In this document: positions 26,679-36,340 of the stretch, piece after piece
Numbering within the stretch: the stretch's first letter is position 1
Layout: every line of letters begins with the position of its first letter
DNA from: Leptolyngbya iicbica LK
Lineage (GTDB): Bacteria; Cyanobacteriota; Cyanobacteriia; Phormidesmidales; Phormidesmidaceae
Assembly: GCF_004212215.1 (NCBI RefSeq)
Contig: NZ_QVFV01000003.1
Coordinates: forward strand, 379,969-443,968
Direction: 5' to 3'
DNA length: 64,000 nucleotides
Program-made: the position numbers and the translations under genes
Notes under the pieces: generated by a model
What the model was told of the DNA's origin: nothing
Databases searched by the model: none
The model's input: only the letters and a program-made list of their open reading frames with translations

Positions 26679-26855
26679 ATGCGACGTCTTTCCCTACCGA
26701 GTCGAATTTTTCTGGCTTTATTAGGCACAACCCTGCTGATATGGGTGTTGCGGGGCATCACGATTTTGTCATTCATTCCAGGCATCATCCTCTGGTTGCT
26801 GTTGTTGCTCACCATCGGGGCCGGAGTGATTACGAGCCTACAGCGGATGCGATAG
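26679..26855 (+). CDS. Tiny membrane protein (58 aa)
   Basis: A short gene of 58 codons starting MRRLSLPSRIFLALLGTTLL and containing two hydrophobic stretches (about 10-24 and 27-50) ending TSLQRMR. The positive N- and C-termini suggest both face the cytoplasm. I recall similar short proteins in other cyanobacteria, but the function is unknown. It starts 13 bp after the preceding membrane-protein gene. Confidence 0.65.
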   Translation: MRRLSLPSRIFLALLGTTLLIWVLRGITILSFIPGIILWLLLLLTIGAGVITSLQRMR

Positions 26856-26904
26856 GCAACTGACGAAATTTTGATGCCCCCACTGTCCATACCGTTGCGA
26901 TGGA

Positions 26905-27102
26905 CTACTGGGCAGGCTTTGGCACGAGCTCGGTCGGCGATTCAAACATGACTGTGAGCTGAGAGTTGGGCGTCTGTCGGCGCATTAATTGCAATAAGGC
27001 ATCAGCATCCTGATACCGCCGAAATCTTTCCACGACTGCGATTTTGGCCTCGGGCAACTGACGCACGATACACCAAGGGCGTAGCTGAGTTTGATAAGTC
27101 AT
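26905..27102 (-). CDS. Small conserved hypothetical protein (65 aa)
   Basis: Starting at ATG 27102, the protein reads MTYQTQLRPWCIVRQLPEAK and continues AVVERFRRYQDADALLQLMRRQTP, a pattern seen in short cyanobacterial proteins of unknown role. A frame extending to 27126 exists, but the inner ATG gives the familiar start. It contains one cysteine and is mainly alpha/beta without membrane spans. It is convergent with the two tiny membrane proteins. Confidence 0.65.
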   Translation of the reverse strand: MTYQTQLRPWCIVRQLPEAKIAVVERFRRYQDADALLQLMRRQTPNSQLTVMFESPTELVPKPAQ

Positions 27103-27583
27103 GGAGTTCACCATTAATGAGGACAAAGAATTGACAATGAAGTGATCATCCTTAAACTCGACAGCGAACCATTTGGATCACTGCTGGGGGCTTTTACCCC
27201 AGATTTAATCGCGCAAAAATCAAAACCAGCCGCAGGAAACGGCACAGGTGTCTGACGATTTCACAATCCACTCGAGAAATCACGCCTACGTCATCCCAGG
27301 CCACAGCAGATAATGGCTCTGACCTGGGATGACGTTAATTGCCAATTCTGAGAAATACGGTCTAGGACTGCTGCCAGCTGCAGGCTGTTGTCGGCTAAAG
27401 CAGTCATTGCGTAAAGACTAGCACCAAGACACTAAATAGGCGTACTGTTTTGCATTTGTACACAAAATATAGCGTTCACACTCTGGGTGTTGCTCAACGA
27501 GTCTTGCTCAACTCCCCATTGCAAAGTGAGCAAGATTTTTTATGATTGCCACAAGCGATCGCAACTTGACTGGCTAAATTATC
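27103..27583. other. Intergenic region with a perfect inverted repeat
   Basis: This is a divergent gap upstream of two small genes. It contains the 13-bp inverted repeat listed at 27288-27335. No other gene or motif was seen. Confidence 0.4.
27288..27335. repeat. 13-bp perfect inverted repeat
   Basis: The arms ACGTCATCCCAGG (27288-27300) and CCTGGGATGACGT (27323-27335) are perfect reverse complements around 22 bases. No T run follows on either side, so it is not a typical terminator. It could be an operator, a structured leader or a small repeat element. Confidence 0.6.
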
Positions 27584-27958
27584 GTGGACGACGAACAAGA
27601 CCAAACACTTCCAGACAATTCAGAAGGTTCTGACCGATCTGAGAAGCCCAAACGCCGATCTCGCGCCAAGCGCAGCAAAAAATCCTCCTCCACTATGCCG
27701 GCGCTGCCACCAGCGGCAGGGTCGATCGCAGGGGGCATTTATAAGGTGCAAATTTTTTATCTTGCCGCCCGCAATACCAACCCCAAAGCGCCGGTCAAAG
27801 ATGCTTTGTGGTTTGCGACTTATCCCATCATCCCACGAGTCGGGGATTGTTTATTCCACGATGGCGTTTATTACCAGGTTGAGCGAGTCTTTTTATACGA
27901 AAACATGGGTCCAGGCTGGTACGCCGATGTCGAAGTCTCATTTTACGGGCGACGGTAG
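27584..27958 (+). CDS. Hypothetical protein with basic, disordered N-terminus
   Basis: The product is not recognised. The 124-residue protein begins at GTG 27584. Residues 1-40 are charged and low-complexity (KPKRRSRAKRSKKSSS), possibly nucleic-acid-binding. The rest is a compact beta-rich domain (GGIYKVQIFYLAARNTNPKA, then GVYYQVERVFLYENMGPGWYADVEVSF) that looks well folded. No membrane segment is present. The start could be further downstream. Confidence 0.6.
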   Translation: MDDEQDQTLPDNSEGSDRSEKPKRRSRAKRSKKSSSTMPALPPAAGSIAGGIYKVQIFYLAARNTNPKAPVKDALWFATYPIIPRVGDCLFHDGVYYQVERVFLYENMGPGWYADVEVSFYGRR

Positions 27959-28001
27959 AAATATGTGACCATAACGGCAGAGTGAGCGGGATGCTAGCCG
28001 T

Positions 28002-28889
28002 ATGTTGAGGGGTGAGATCGCAGCGTTGACTGCGGCATTTTTGTGGGCATTATCGACGGTGATTTTTGGGCGGTTGGGCAAATCCCTGAGTCCGCTAGTT
28101 TTGAATTTGGCGAAAGGGGGAATCGCGATCGCCTTAATTGTCCTCACCCTCGTCATTCAGCAAAATTTACAGCCCCAATTGCCGCCTGCCGCGATCTTCT
28201 GGCTAATGCTCAGTGGCGTTGTCGGCATCGGCTTAGGCGATACGGCCTATTTCAAATCGATCAATCACTTGGGAGCGCGGCGTGCCCTGCTAATGGAGAC
28301 TCTCGCTCCGCCGCTGACCGCTTTAATTGCTTTGATTTTTTTGCAAGAACGGTTAGGCGCGATCGCCTGGTGTGGCATTGTGCTCACCGTCGGCGGCATT
28401 GCCTGGGTCATTTCAGAACGGGTGCCCGCCGCCGACCAATATTCTTTCAACCTGAAAACGGGGCTGCTCTGGAGTGTGCTGGCCCAACTAGGACAAGCCA
28501 GTGGGGCAGTGATGTCGCGCGGGGCACTCGCCAACACCACCGTTGATCCCCTATGGAGTGGTTTGCTGCGCATTGCGGCGGGTGCAATCGTGCTCGTGAT
28601 TTTAGTCAGCAGCCGGGGCTCGATTCGCCAGCAGTTCATCCCCTTGCGATCGCGACAACTCTTGCCGCTGCTCGGGATCGCCGCTTTTTTAGGAACCTAT
28701 CTAGCAATTTGGTTACAGCAAATTGCCTTCAAATTTACTCCCGCTGGCATTGCCCAAGCCCTGCTGGCGACCAGTCCGCTCTTTGTGTTGCCTATCGCCG
28801 CCAGTTTGGGCGATCGCATCACCGGAAGAGCCGTGCTCGGGGTCATGATTGCGATCGCGGGAATTTGGCTGCTCATCGGCACATCCTAA
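28002..28889 (+). CDS. EamA/DMT-family transporter
   Basis: This inner-membrane exporter or permease of the drug/metabolite transporter superfamily has two EamA repeats of five helices each, ten predicted spans over 295 residues. The N-terminal repeat begins MLRGEIAALTAAFLWALSTVIF with the family W-xxx pattern, and the end of repeat one shows FLQERLGAIAWCGIVLTVGGI, with the equivalent position in repeat two at GRAVLGVMIAIAGIWLL. The substrate cannot be told from sequence. It starts at ATG 28002 and is transcribed alone. Confidence 0.9.
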   Translation: MLRGEIAALTAAFLWALSTVIFGRLGKSLSPLVLNLAKGGIAIALIVLTLVIQQNLQPQLPPAAIFWLMLSGVVGIGLGDTAYFKSINHLGARRALLMETLAPPLTALIALIFLQERLGAIAWCGIVLTVGGIAWVISERVPAADQYSFNLKTGLLWSVLAQLGQASGAVMSRGALANTTVDPLWSGLLRIAAGAIVLVILVSSRGSIRQQFIPLRSRQLLPLLGIAAFLGTYLAIWLQQIAFKFTPAGIAQALLATSPLFVLPIAASLGDRITGRAVLGVMIAIAGIWLLIGTS

Positions 28890-29044
28890 TTCGAGGCAGG
28901 TGTTGATAGCCCGAAGATCAGGGGGGCCACCCACCGAAGAGATTACAAACCGGTTACGTTACGATAAAAGCGTTACTGGCTTCGAGGTAGCCCGACAGCT
29001 ACTGGCCAAACCGTTGATATATCTGGGAATTAACGCATATCACC

Positions 29045-29443
29045 ATGGTTCAAAAAGTCCAAAAATCCAAGCAAGAGTGGAAAGCGCAACTCACACCTGA
29101 GCAGTACCACGTCACCCGCGAAAAGGGCACTGAACGAGCTTTTACTGGGGTTTATCACGACAACAAAGAACCCGGTACTTACAAGTGCATTTGCTGTGGC
29201 ACCGAACTATTTCGCTCTGATGAAAAGTTTGACTCTGGCACTGGCTGGCCGAGCTTTTGGGCTCCTGCCAATACCGAGAATGTAGAAACTGAAACCGATC
29301 GCAGCTTTTTTATGGTGCGGACTGAAGTTCACTGTGCCAACTGTGGTGCGCACTTAGGCCACGTCTTTAACGATGGTCCGGCGCCCACTGGCCAGCGTTA
29401 CTGCATCAACTCAGCCTCCTTAGATTTTGAGAAAAAGTCTTAG
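29045..29443 (+). CDS. msrB: Peptide methionine-R-sulfoxide reductase
   Basis: MsrB reduces the R-epimer of methionine sulfoxide in oxidised proteins. The 132 residues show the zinc site CXXC pairs (Cys48/Cys51 in KCICCGTE, Cys97/Cys100 in [16 protein letters not shown]) and the catalytic Cys120 in [11 protein letters not shown]. The GTGWPSFW strand is present. It is a short, single-domain form without an MsrA fusion and without a signal peptide, so it is cytoplasmic. It starts at ATG 29045. A terminator follows. Confidence 0.96.
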   Translation: MVQKVQKSKQEWKAQLTPEQYHVTREKGTERAFTGVYHDNKEPGTYKCICCGTELFRSDEKFDSGTGWPSFWAPANTENVETETDRSFFMVRTEVHCANCGAHLGHVFNDGPAPTGQRYCINSASLDFEKKS

Positions 29444-29500
29444 CGGCAATGTCCTATGTGGTCGCTCATTGTGGCTGCGATCGCCGATGAAATCAACCTT

Positions 29501-29546
29501 TCCAGCACCGCCTAGCAGAGTCATTGTGGTGCTGGATTATTTTTTC
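29501..29546 (+). terminator. Intrinsic terminator of msrB
   Basis: A 9-bp stem TCCAGCACC/GGTGCTGGA (29501-29509, 29528-29536) is followed by TTATTTTTTC. Confidence 0.8.
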
Positions 29547-29638
29547 AAACCACAATCAGGGCCACTTCAGGCAAGTGCGACTCACCACAGCATCTTTGAG
29601 AAAGCTGTGACTCAATCTTTCCATTGCTAACAGGCACC

Positions 29639-30442
29639 ATGCAACTCAATGTTGACGTGAGCGGGCAGGGTTATCCGCTTTTATGCTTGCACGGTCATCC
29701 AGGCAACGCCGCTTGTATGCAGGTATTCACCGAAAAATTATCCCGGCGCTACACTACAATCGCGCCGGACTTACGGGGATATGGCCATAGCCGCACAACC
29801 CAGCCCTTTGCGATGATTGACCACTTAGCAGATTTATCCGATTTGCTGGATCAGTTGAATATTCAGCAATGTCTGGTTTTGGGGTGGTCTTTGGGCGGTA
29901 TTTTAGCCATGGAACTAGCGCTCCAACAGCCTCAGCGAATCGCCGGTCTCATGCTGTTGGGCACCGCCGCGCGTCCCCGTGGCAACCATCCCCCCATCAG
30001 TTGGCAAGACAATGCGCTCACCGCGATCGCGTCATTGATCAATAAAGTCGCTCCTGGTTGGCAGTGGAACATTGATACCTTTGGCCAGCGATCGCTCTAT
30101 CGCTATCTGATTCAGCAACATACTCCCCAGGCTTATCAACGACTTGCCAACGAAGCGTTCCCCGCCTTTCTACAAACCTCAAAACCGGCCCAACAAGCCC
30201 TCAATCAAGCGTTACGGGCTGGCTATAATCGCCTGCCGGATCTCGAAAAGATTGCCATTCCCTCATTAATATTGTGTGGTGAGTGCGATCGGCATATCAC
30301 CGCTCAGGCCAGTCACGAAACCGCTCAACACCTCCCCCACAGTACTTTCAAGCAATATCCCCAAACCGCCCATCTCTTTCCTTGGGAAATTCCTGAGGGG
30401 GTGCTGGCCGACCTAGAGCACTGGCTACAAACCCACTTTTGA
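29639..30442 (+). CDS. Alpha/beta-fold hydrolase
   Basis: A cytoplasmic esterase-like enzyme of 267 residues. The nucleophile elbow is GWSLGG with Ser84; the oxyanion strand is LLCLHGHPGNAA; the acid is in LILCGECDRHIT, and the general base His is in QTAHLFPWE. The family includes haloperoxidase-like and lactone hydrolases, and the substrate is unknown. I chose ATG 29639; a TTG at 29624 would add five residues without better support. It has no clear operon partner. Confidence 0.88.
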   Translation: MQLNVDVSGQGYPLLCLHGHPGNAACMQVFTEKLSRRYTTIAPDLRGYGHSRTTQPFAMIDHLADLSDLLDQLNIQQCLVLGWSLGGILAMELALQQPQRIAGLMLLGTAARPRGNHPPISWQDNALTAIASLINKVAPGWQWNIDTFGQRSLYRYLIQQHTPQAYQRLANEAFPAFLQTSKPAQQALNQALRAGYNRLPDLEKIAIPSLILCGECDRHITAQASHETAQHLPHSTFKQYPQTAHLFPWEIPEGVLADLEHWLQTHF

Positions 30443-30571
30443 GCTGGTTGCGCCATGGGGGATGAGGCGCTTCAGTCAGTCTCTGAAAAGACTTACATCT
30501 AAAGCGTTTACGCCTTTTCACCAGCCCCTATACTAGAGGCACTAGCTGGCAGCAAACGCTGGGAGAAAGCG

Positions 30572-31198
30572 ATGGAATGGCATGTGAGTGACGCTCAAAG
30601 TTTGAGAGTAATTGATCGCGAAATCGGCGATCACATGTTTACTCCGTCAGAATATGAACTCGTGCGTCGCGTGATCTATGCCACTGCCGACTTTGAATTC
30701 GCCTCACTCATTCGCTTTTCAGAACACGCTCTGACCTCAGGAGCCGCCGCATTGGCTGCGCGCACCACCATTGTGGTCGACGTCCCGATGGTGCAGGTGG
30801 GCATTGCCCCCCCCATTCAAGAGACTTTTGTGAATCCGGTCTATTGCAGCATGGATGCCCTGACCCGTCCGCAAAAGGGCAAAAGTAAAACGGCCTGGGG
30901 CATCGAGACCCTGGCGCAGCGCTACCCAGAAGGCATCTTTATTGTGGGTGAGTCTCAAACCGCTTTAGAGTCTCTAGTTGACCTGGTTGAAAATAACCAG
31001 GTGCGACCGGCATTGATCATTGCAACGCCAGCCGGTTTCCTCGATGTCGATGTGCTGAAAGATCGACTCCAAGATACGATGGTGCCTCACATCAGCATTA
31101 ATAGCCAAAAGGGTAACCCTGTCTTGGCCGTGGCGATTATGACAGGACTGATTGATCTAGCCTGGCAAGCCTATGGCAAAGCCCCCAAAGCGATGTAG
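30572..31198 (+). CDS. cobH: Precorrin-8X methylmutase (CobH/CbiC)
   Basis: CobH moves the methyl group from C-11 to C-12 of precorrin-8X to form hydrogenobyrinic acid in corrin (pseudo-B12) synthesis. The 208 residues include the family motifs VRRVIYATADFEFASLIRFS, the ...GAAALAARTTIVVDVPMV strand, TAWGIETLAQRYPEGIFIVG and ATPAGFLDVDVLKDRL. The catalytic His lies in FSEHAL. GGGAGAAAG precedes ATG 30572 by three bases. Other corrin genes are not in the window. Confidence 0.95.
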   Translation: MEWHVSDAQSLRVIDREIGDHMFTPSEYELVRRVIYATADFEFASLIRFSEHALTSGAAALAARTTIVVDVPMVQVGIAPPIQETFVNPVYCSMDALTRPQKGKSKTAWGIETLAQRYPEGIFIVGESQTALESLVDLVENNQVRPALIIATPAGFLDVDVLKDRLQDTMVPHISINSQKGNPVLAVAIMTGLIDLAWQAYGKAPKAM

Positions 31199-31443
31199 AC
31201 AGAAGCCGCACGGCTGGCTCAGCAAGAACACCATCCCAATTCAAAGCAATAGCGGGTTGGCAACGGTTGGAGCTGTCCGCCGTTCAGCACAGATTGTTCT
31301 GGGCAAATCTCATGACACCTTTGGCCCAGGGTTTAGCTCAGCGGCGTAAACCAATCAGATAGAGGCATTAGCGCATAGCTACTCGGGAGAAGCAACCGGG
31401 TCAGAGCGATCGCGTTCCCATAGAGCTCAAAAACAGCAGCCAA
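31199..31443. other. Gap between cobH and ndhD (convergent)
   Basis: No coding frame is supported. It runs into the ndhD terminator at 31444-31472. Confidence 0.4.
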
Positions 31444-31472
31444 CAAAAAGCGGCGTAGCATTGCCACGCCGC
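31444..31472 (-). terminator. Intrinsic terminator of ndhD
   Basis: A 7-bp perfect stem GCGGCGT/ACGCCGC (31450-31456, 31466-31472) with a 9-base loop is followed on the minus strand by TTTTTG. Confidence 0.8.
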
Positions 31473-31509
31473 ATCTGCATTAGATTCAGTGAATTAGCCG
31501 TATCGAAAC

Positions 31510-33114
31510 TTACTCAATAATCGTCGGGGCCACCAAGGAAGCCGTACGCTCAGGCGATGCGATCGCGCTAAACATGGGTTGATCCGGCTGGTCAGCAATC
31601 AACACCATGGTGTCTTGTACTCGATCCAGCACCGCAACCGTCTTCGCATCGTAGGTTTGAGTTGCCAACTTGGGATACAACCCAATCCCAATCACCGGCA
31701 CCAGCAAGCAGGCAGCGATGAAAGACTCACGAGGACGAATATCCAGCATCAGCGGCGTCTTTTCGATTACCTCACCCGTGTCGCCGTAGAAGATGCGACG
31801 CAACATGGTGAGCAAATAAATCGGCGAAAGAACAACACCAATCGCCGCGAGCACAATGATGCTGACCTTGAACGTCAGGGTGTAAGCGTCGCTGGTAGCC
31901 ATCCCGAGGAACACCGCGATCTCGCTAACAAAACCGCTCATGCCAGGCAGCGCTAGGGAAGCCATCGCTGCAGCCGTAAAGAAAGCGAATGCAGCCGGCA
32001 TCTTGCGCGCCATGCCACCCAGTTCAGTCATATCCAGCGTGTGAGTCCGCTCGTAAGTCACGCCAGACAGGAAGAACATCACTGCCGCAATGAGACCGTG
32101 AGAAATCATTTGCAACACAGCACCGCTAATACCGACGGTGGTGAAGGCGGCAAAACCAATGAGCACAAAACCCATGTGTGCAATGGAGGAGTAGGCCATA
32201 CGACGCTTCAGGTTGTCTTGACCAAACGCATTCAGCGAAGCATAGACAATGTTTACAACACCCAGAATCGCCAAGAAGGGCGCGACAAAGACGTGGGCAT
32301 CAGGCAGCATCTCGATATTCATGCGCAAGATGCCGTACCCAGCCATCTTCAACAACACGCCCGCGAGAATCATCGAAACCGCAGCAGGCGCCTCACTGTG
32401 AGCATCGGGCAACCAAGTGTGAAAAGGGAAAATCGGCAGCTTCACGCCAAAGGCCACAATCAAACCAGCATAGGCAAATAACTGGAATGGCAAGGAATAT
32501 TCCTTGAGGGCGAGGTCAGTAAAGTTGAAGCTAACTGTGTCGCCATAGAAAGCCATGGCCAGCGCCGAAACCAAAATAAAGATGGAACCGATCGCCGTGT
32601 AAAGAATAAATTTGGTTGCTGCGTAACGGCGCTTTTTGCCACCCCAGATCGAGATCAGCAGATAGACCGGCACCAACTCAACTTCCCACATCAGGAAGAA
32701 CATCAGGATGTCTTGACACAGAAAAACCCCGACCTGAGCGCTGTACATCAATAACAGCAAGAAGTAATACAGGCGGGGTTTAGTCGAAATATTCCAAGAA
32801 GCGAGAATGGCGAGGGTCGTGACGAGACCACTCAAAATCACGAGGGGCATTGAGAGGCCATCGGCAGCAACCGTCCAGTTCAGACCGATTTGCGGTACCC
32901 ACTGGTAAGTCTCAACGAGTTGCAGGCCAGCGTCTTGCAGAGAGTAGTAGCGGCCAAATGTAAAGAGAATGAGGGCGAACTCGGCCAGGCCTGCGGCCAA
33001 AGCGTAGCTTCTTACAACTTTATTGTCATTACCGGGGAGGAATGGAATTGGCAAACTTGCCAGAAACGGAAAAAGGACAATCGTGGTTAACCACGGAAAC
33101 TGCTCGCTAATCAT
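31510..33114 (-). CDS. ndhD: NAD(P)H-quinone oxidoreductase subunit NdhD
   Basis: A 534-residue polytopic subunit of the cyanobacterial NDH-1 proton pump (NuoM homologue), about 14 helices, in the thylakoid membrane. Proton-channel residues are kept: Glu in [15 protein letters not shown], Lys in [20 protein letters not shown], and Lys in [10 protein letters not shown]. The loop after the [16 protein letters not shown] segment lacks the long cysteine-containing insert I recall from some NdhD1 proteins, so it may be a NdhD2-type paralogue. I chose ATG 33114 ([11 protein letters not shown]); a frame to 33147 adds 11 unlikely residues. ndhF is not adjacent, and it is transcribed alone. Confidence 0.93.
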   Translation of the reverse strand: MISEQFPWLTTIVLFPFLASLPIPFLPGNDNKVVRSYALAAGLAEFALILFTFGRYYSLQDAGLQLVETYQWVPQIGLNWTVAADGLSMPLVILSGLVTTLAILASWNISTKPRLYYFLLLLMYSAQVGVFLCQDILMFFLMWEVELVPVYLLISIWGGKKRRYAATKFILYTAIGSIFILVSALAMAFYGDTVSFNFTDLALKEYSLPFQLFAYAGLIVAFGVKLPIFPFHTWLPDAHSEAPAAVSMILAGVLLKMAGYGILRMNIEMLPDAHVFVAPFLAILGVVNIVYASLNAFGQDNLKRRMAYSSIAHMGFVLIGFAAFTTVGISGAVLQMISHGLIAAVMFFLSGVTYERTHTLDMTELGGMARKMPAAFAFFTAAAMASLALPGMSGFVSEIAVFLGMATSDAYTLTFKVSIIVLAAIGVVLSPIYLLTMLRRIFYGDTGEVIEKTPLMLDIRPRESFIAACLLVPVIGIGLYPKLATQTYDAKTVAVLDRVQDTMVLIADQPDQPMFSAIASPERTASLVAPTIIE

Positions 33115-33977
33115 GACATTCACGTGAGTTCTACTGAACAAGTGCACATAGAACGCCGGTTTAGGAGTTGTCTAGCTCAAGGCTGATGGATACATCTGAG
33201 CAATGCATCGTCTCATTTTCGCAGCGGCCTTACCCAAACAGTAAAGGTCGGAGGAGTGTCAGCAGGTGATTTCCAAAACTATTGAAAATCTCGATGACTA
33301 GGCGAACCAACCGGGAAATTCAAGGTGAGCATTTTTACTCATCCAATGCATAGCCCTAGTATAAGCAACTTCATTAACTTTTGCGAAGGAAGTTTTACGG
33401 AGATTGTCAAAAAAATATCCACATCAAGCGCTCGCAAAGGATTTCAAGCGTAGCCTCTTGAATACATGATCAAAATCAATGTGACTAACCACTCGATATT
33501 ATGTAAATAAATGTCAATCACGCCCATTTAACTTGTCCCCTTGATGCTCGGACAGTTAGCGAATTGAGCAGCGTGAGTCGGCTTGCCGCAGCCGTTTCGC
33601 TTTTGGCTAGGTGTCATTTTTCGCATGCGATATAGCCGCTCAACATTGGAGCAGCCGACGGAGTTATTCACAAAGTCCCAATGCCCATTTTTTTCTTTTC
33701 AGGAAATATTTTTGTAGCTGGCCAATTTGACGGATGAGTCAATACTTTGATGACCATTTCTCGCAAAGGACAACTGGCTGTTCGTCTGAGATTCAAGCAA
33801 ATCGATTAGCAGATATGCCTCGGTGTAGCAGGTACAGCCACATAGGTTGGCTGCAAGGTGATCCGGGTAAAAGGCTAGGCCATTCTGGGGCGGGGAAAAT
33901 GTCTGCGCACAGTTGGTGCTGAGGCCAACTTGATGCACAATTGGCTCAACTTATGGTGTGGTCAAAGGAGTGATGTC
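33115..33977. other. Long AT-rich gene-free stretch between divergent ndhD and alr
   Basis: About 860 bp of AT-rich DNA should include both promoters. The two overlapping 60-80-codon frames around 33700-33940 look random. No tRNA, repeat array or strong terminator is visible. A small regulatory RNA would be possible but is not shown. Confidence 0.4.
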
Positions 33978-35195
33978 ATGTTGAGTTGGGACAAAACGCC
34001 TGCCTTGGCGACCATTCGACAATGTCGGGCCTGGGTCGAGATTGATTTGGAAGCGCTGCAACATAATGTGCGTCAGTTAACTCAACACATTGGGGCGAAA
34101 ACCACATTGATGGCGGTGGTTAAAGCCGATGCTTATGGCCATGGGGCGATCGCGATCGCCGACGCGGCGTTGGCAGCAGGGGCAAGGTGGCTGGGTGTCG
34201 CCACGGTCCCCGAGGGCGTCGAGCTACGAGAAGCTGGCATCACCGCGCCCATCATGATCATGGGGGCCATCAACAGTCCTGAAGAGGTGGCCGCGATCGC
34301 GCGTTGGCGACTACAGCCCACCCTTGTATCACCTAAACAAGCTCTCGTCTTTTCAGAAGCGCTGGGACAGGGCAGTACCGGCACGCTGCCAGTCCATCTC
34401 AAAATCGACACCGGCATGTCGCGACTAGGGTTTCCCTGGCAACAAGCAACCGAATTTGTGCAATTTGTCCAGCGCTTGCCGCAATTGAACATTCACAGCG
34501 TTTATTCGCACCTGGCTACGGCTGACGATCCTGACCCGACGGTCATGTGCCAGCAGCACCAACGCTATGAAGCCGTCTTAGCTCAGGTGGCCGCGCAAAA
34601 TATCACCCTACCCAAGCGTCATCTCGCTAACTCTGCCGCGACTTTGACCGATCCGGCATTGCACTATGACATGGTGCGGGCGGGCCTTGCCCTTTATGGA
34701 CTGTATCCAGCGGCTCATCTGAGTTCGAAGTTGGCGCTGCGCCCAGTATTGCAAGTCAAAGCCCGCATCACCCACATTAAAGAAATTCAACCGGGCACTG
34801 GGGTCAGCTATGGTCATACCTTTGTCGCCGAGCGTCCCATGCAGATCGCAGTGGTGGGCATTGGCTATGCCGACGGTGTGCCCCGGGCCTTGTCAAATCG
34901 CATGGAGGTACTGGTACAAGGACAACACGCGCCCCAAATCGGCAACATTACGATGGATCAGTTGATGATTGACGTGACCCACATTCCACATCTGCAAGAA
35001 GGGAGTGTGGTGACTTTGTTGGGACAAGATGGTGAGCACCACATTGGAGCCGATCACTGGGCCATGCTCACCAATACAATTTCCTGGGAGATTTTGTGTG
35101 GCTTTAAGCACCGTCTGCCTCGGATCACCACAGCCCCCTCCTCGATGTCATCATTGTTGTCCTCGGAGTCGCGAGAGTGGCGCGATCGCGCTTAG
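33978..35195 (+). CDS. alr: Alanine racemase
   Basis: A PLP enzyme that interconverts L- and D-alanine for peptidoglycan. The 405-residue protein has the PLP lysine in LMAVVKADAYGHGA, the HLKIDTGMSRLGF strand, the HLANSAATL block, and the second-subunit Tyr in PGTGVSYGHTF, followed by VVGIGYADGVPR. I chose ATG 33978 because AAAGGAG lies seven bases upstream and the first 16 residues of the longer frame from 33930 have no family support. The last ~25 residues are a Ser-rich tail. Confidence 0.95.
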   Translation: MLSWDKTPALATIRQCRAWVEIDLEALQHNVRQLTQHIGAKTTLMAVVKADAYGHGAIAIADAALAAGARWLGVATVPEGVELREAGITAPIMIMGAINSPEEVAAIARWRLQPTLVSPKQALVFSEALGQGSTGTLPVHLKIDTGMSRLGFPWQQATEFVQFVQRLPQLNIHSVYSHLATADDPDPTVMCQQHQRYEAVLAQVAAQNITLPKRHLANSAATLTDPALHYDMVRAGLALYGLYPAAHLSSKLALRPVLQVKARITHIKEIQPGTGVSYGHTFVAERPMQIAVVGIGYADGVPRALSNRMEVLVQGQHAPQIGNITMDQLMIDVTHIPHLQEGSVVTLLGQDGEHHIGADHWAMLTNTISWEILCGFKHRLPRITTAPSSMSSLLSSESREWRDRA

Positions 35196-35436
35196 CCGGC
35201 ATCAGGGATCAGTAAGAGCGGAACAGTCCGTGTGAGAAGTGGATGAGCTTTCAAGGAAATCCACTATTCAGCGTAGGTACTTTCATGCTGGTACATATCA
35301 AGATGCGTGGTGGGATCGCGGCTGAAGCTTGATGAGAGAGGATGGCTCAATACTGTGGCAAACTTAGCGGCAGGGAGCGATCGTGTTCCCTGCTTCAGTG
35401 CCATGATTATTGATCTCTCACTTCCCACTGTTCCCA

Positions 35437-36198
35437 ATGTCGCCAGTTAGTCCACGCCAAATCCTGCACGAGCTGGTTGCCCGCGCTGAACAAAGTCATC
35501 AATCGCTGCAATTCACGACTTATATCAGCGCCTATCAATATATAAAGCTATACGAATTGATGGCGCAGTATGCCCCCCCGGGCGCAAAAGTGCTGGATTG
35601 GGGCACAGGTTCGGGGCATTTCTCCTACTACTTAGTGCGATCGGGCTATGCTGCTAGCGGCTTTGGCTTTAGTGATGGGCCGCCGTTTTGTCAGGAGTTT
35701 AACCAGTCAGAATACCGTTATCAGCCAGGAAGTCCAGAGCACCCGATCGCGATCCCGTTTGCCGATGCCACCTTTGATGTCGTCGTTTCTGTCGGCGTTT
35801 TAGAGCATGTGCGAGAAACCGGAGGCGATGAGTTGGCCAGCCTGAAAGAAATTCATCGCATTTTGAAACCGGGTGGATACTTCATTTGCTACCACTTTCC
35901 AAATCGCCATAGCTGGATCGAATTTCTCGCGCGCCGCACCCAACGATTTTCTCATCCTTATCTATTTAATACCCAAGACATCCATGCCTTGGTCGGGGCG
36001 ACACCGCTGCAGTTGCAATGCTGGGGGCGCTATGCCCTGCTGCCTCGCAATATTTGGCAAACCAGGCTGGCTAGCCACCCACACTGGGGACCGATCGCCG
36101 CCACCTGGTACAACCAACTGGATCAAGTTTTGGGACAATTGCTGCCCTTCATCTGTCAGAACTACTACTTTGTGGCGCGTAAACCTGACGGCCTGTAA
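35437..36198 (+). CDS. Class I SAM-dependent methyltransferase
   Basis: The protein shows motif I VLDWGTGSGHFSYYL and the motif IV/post-I region FDVVVSVGVLEHVRETGG, followed by LKEIHRILKPGGYFICYHFP, as in the Methyltransf_11 group. Substrate is unknown; the fold fits small molecules such as quinones, sugars or lipids. At about 253 residues it is complete. I chose ATG 35437; a TTG at 35410 gives nine extra residues. No partner gene is next to it. Confidence 0.88.
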   Translation: MSPVSPRQILHELVARAEQSHQSLQFTTYISAYQYIKLYELMAQYAPPGAKVLDWGTGSGHFSYYLVRSGYAASGFGFSDGPPFCQEFNQSEYRYQPGSPEHPIAIPFADATFDVVVSVGVLEHVRETGGDELASLKEIHRILKPGGYFICYHFPNRHSWIEFLARRTQRFSHPYLFNTQDIHALVGATPLQLQCWGRYALLPRNIWQTRLASHPHWGPIAATWYNQLDQVLGQLLPFICQNYYFVARKPDGL

Positions 36199-36340
36199 GC
36201 GAGTGCAACATCTGTAGAAAAGCACTAACGACTATGTCAGACTGAATGGGCAATTGGTGGTCAAAAAAGTCTGACTTGCAGTCCATCAAGAGGAGATCGA
36301 GATCGCCCTCAGCCCTTGTAGTTTTTCTTCAGCAGTGCCG

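Noticed and set aside
33699-33938. 79-codon frame in the ndhD-alr gap
   Set aside because: Overlapped by an equally long frame on the other strand; both look random.
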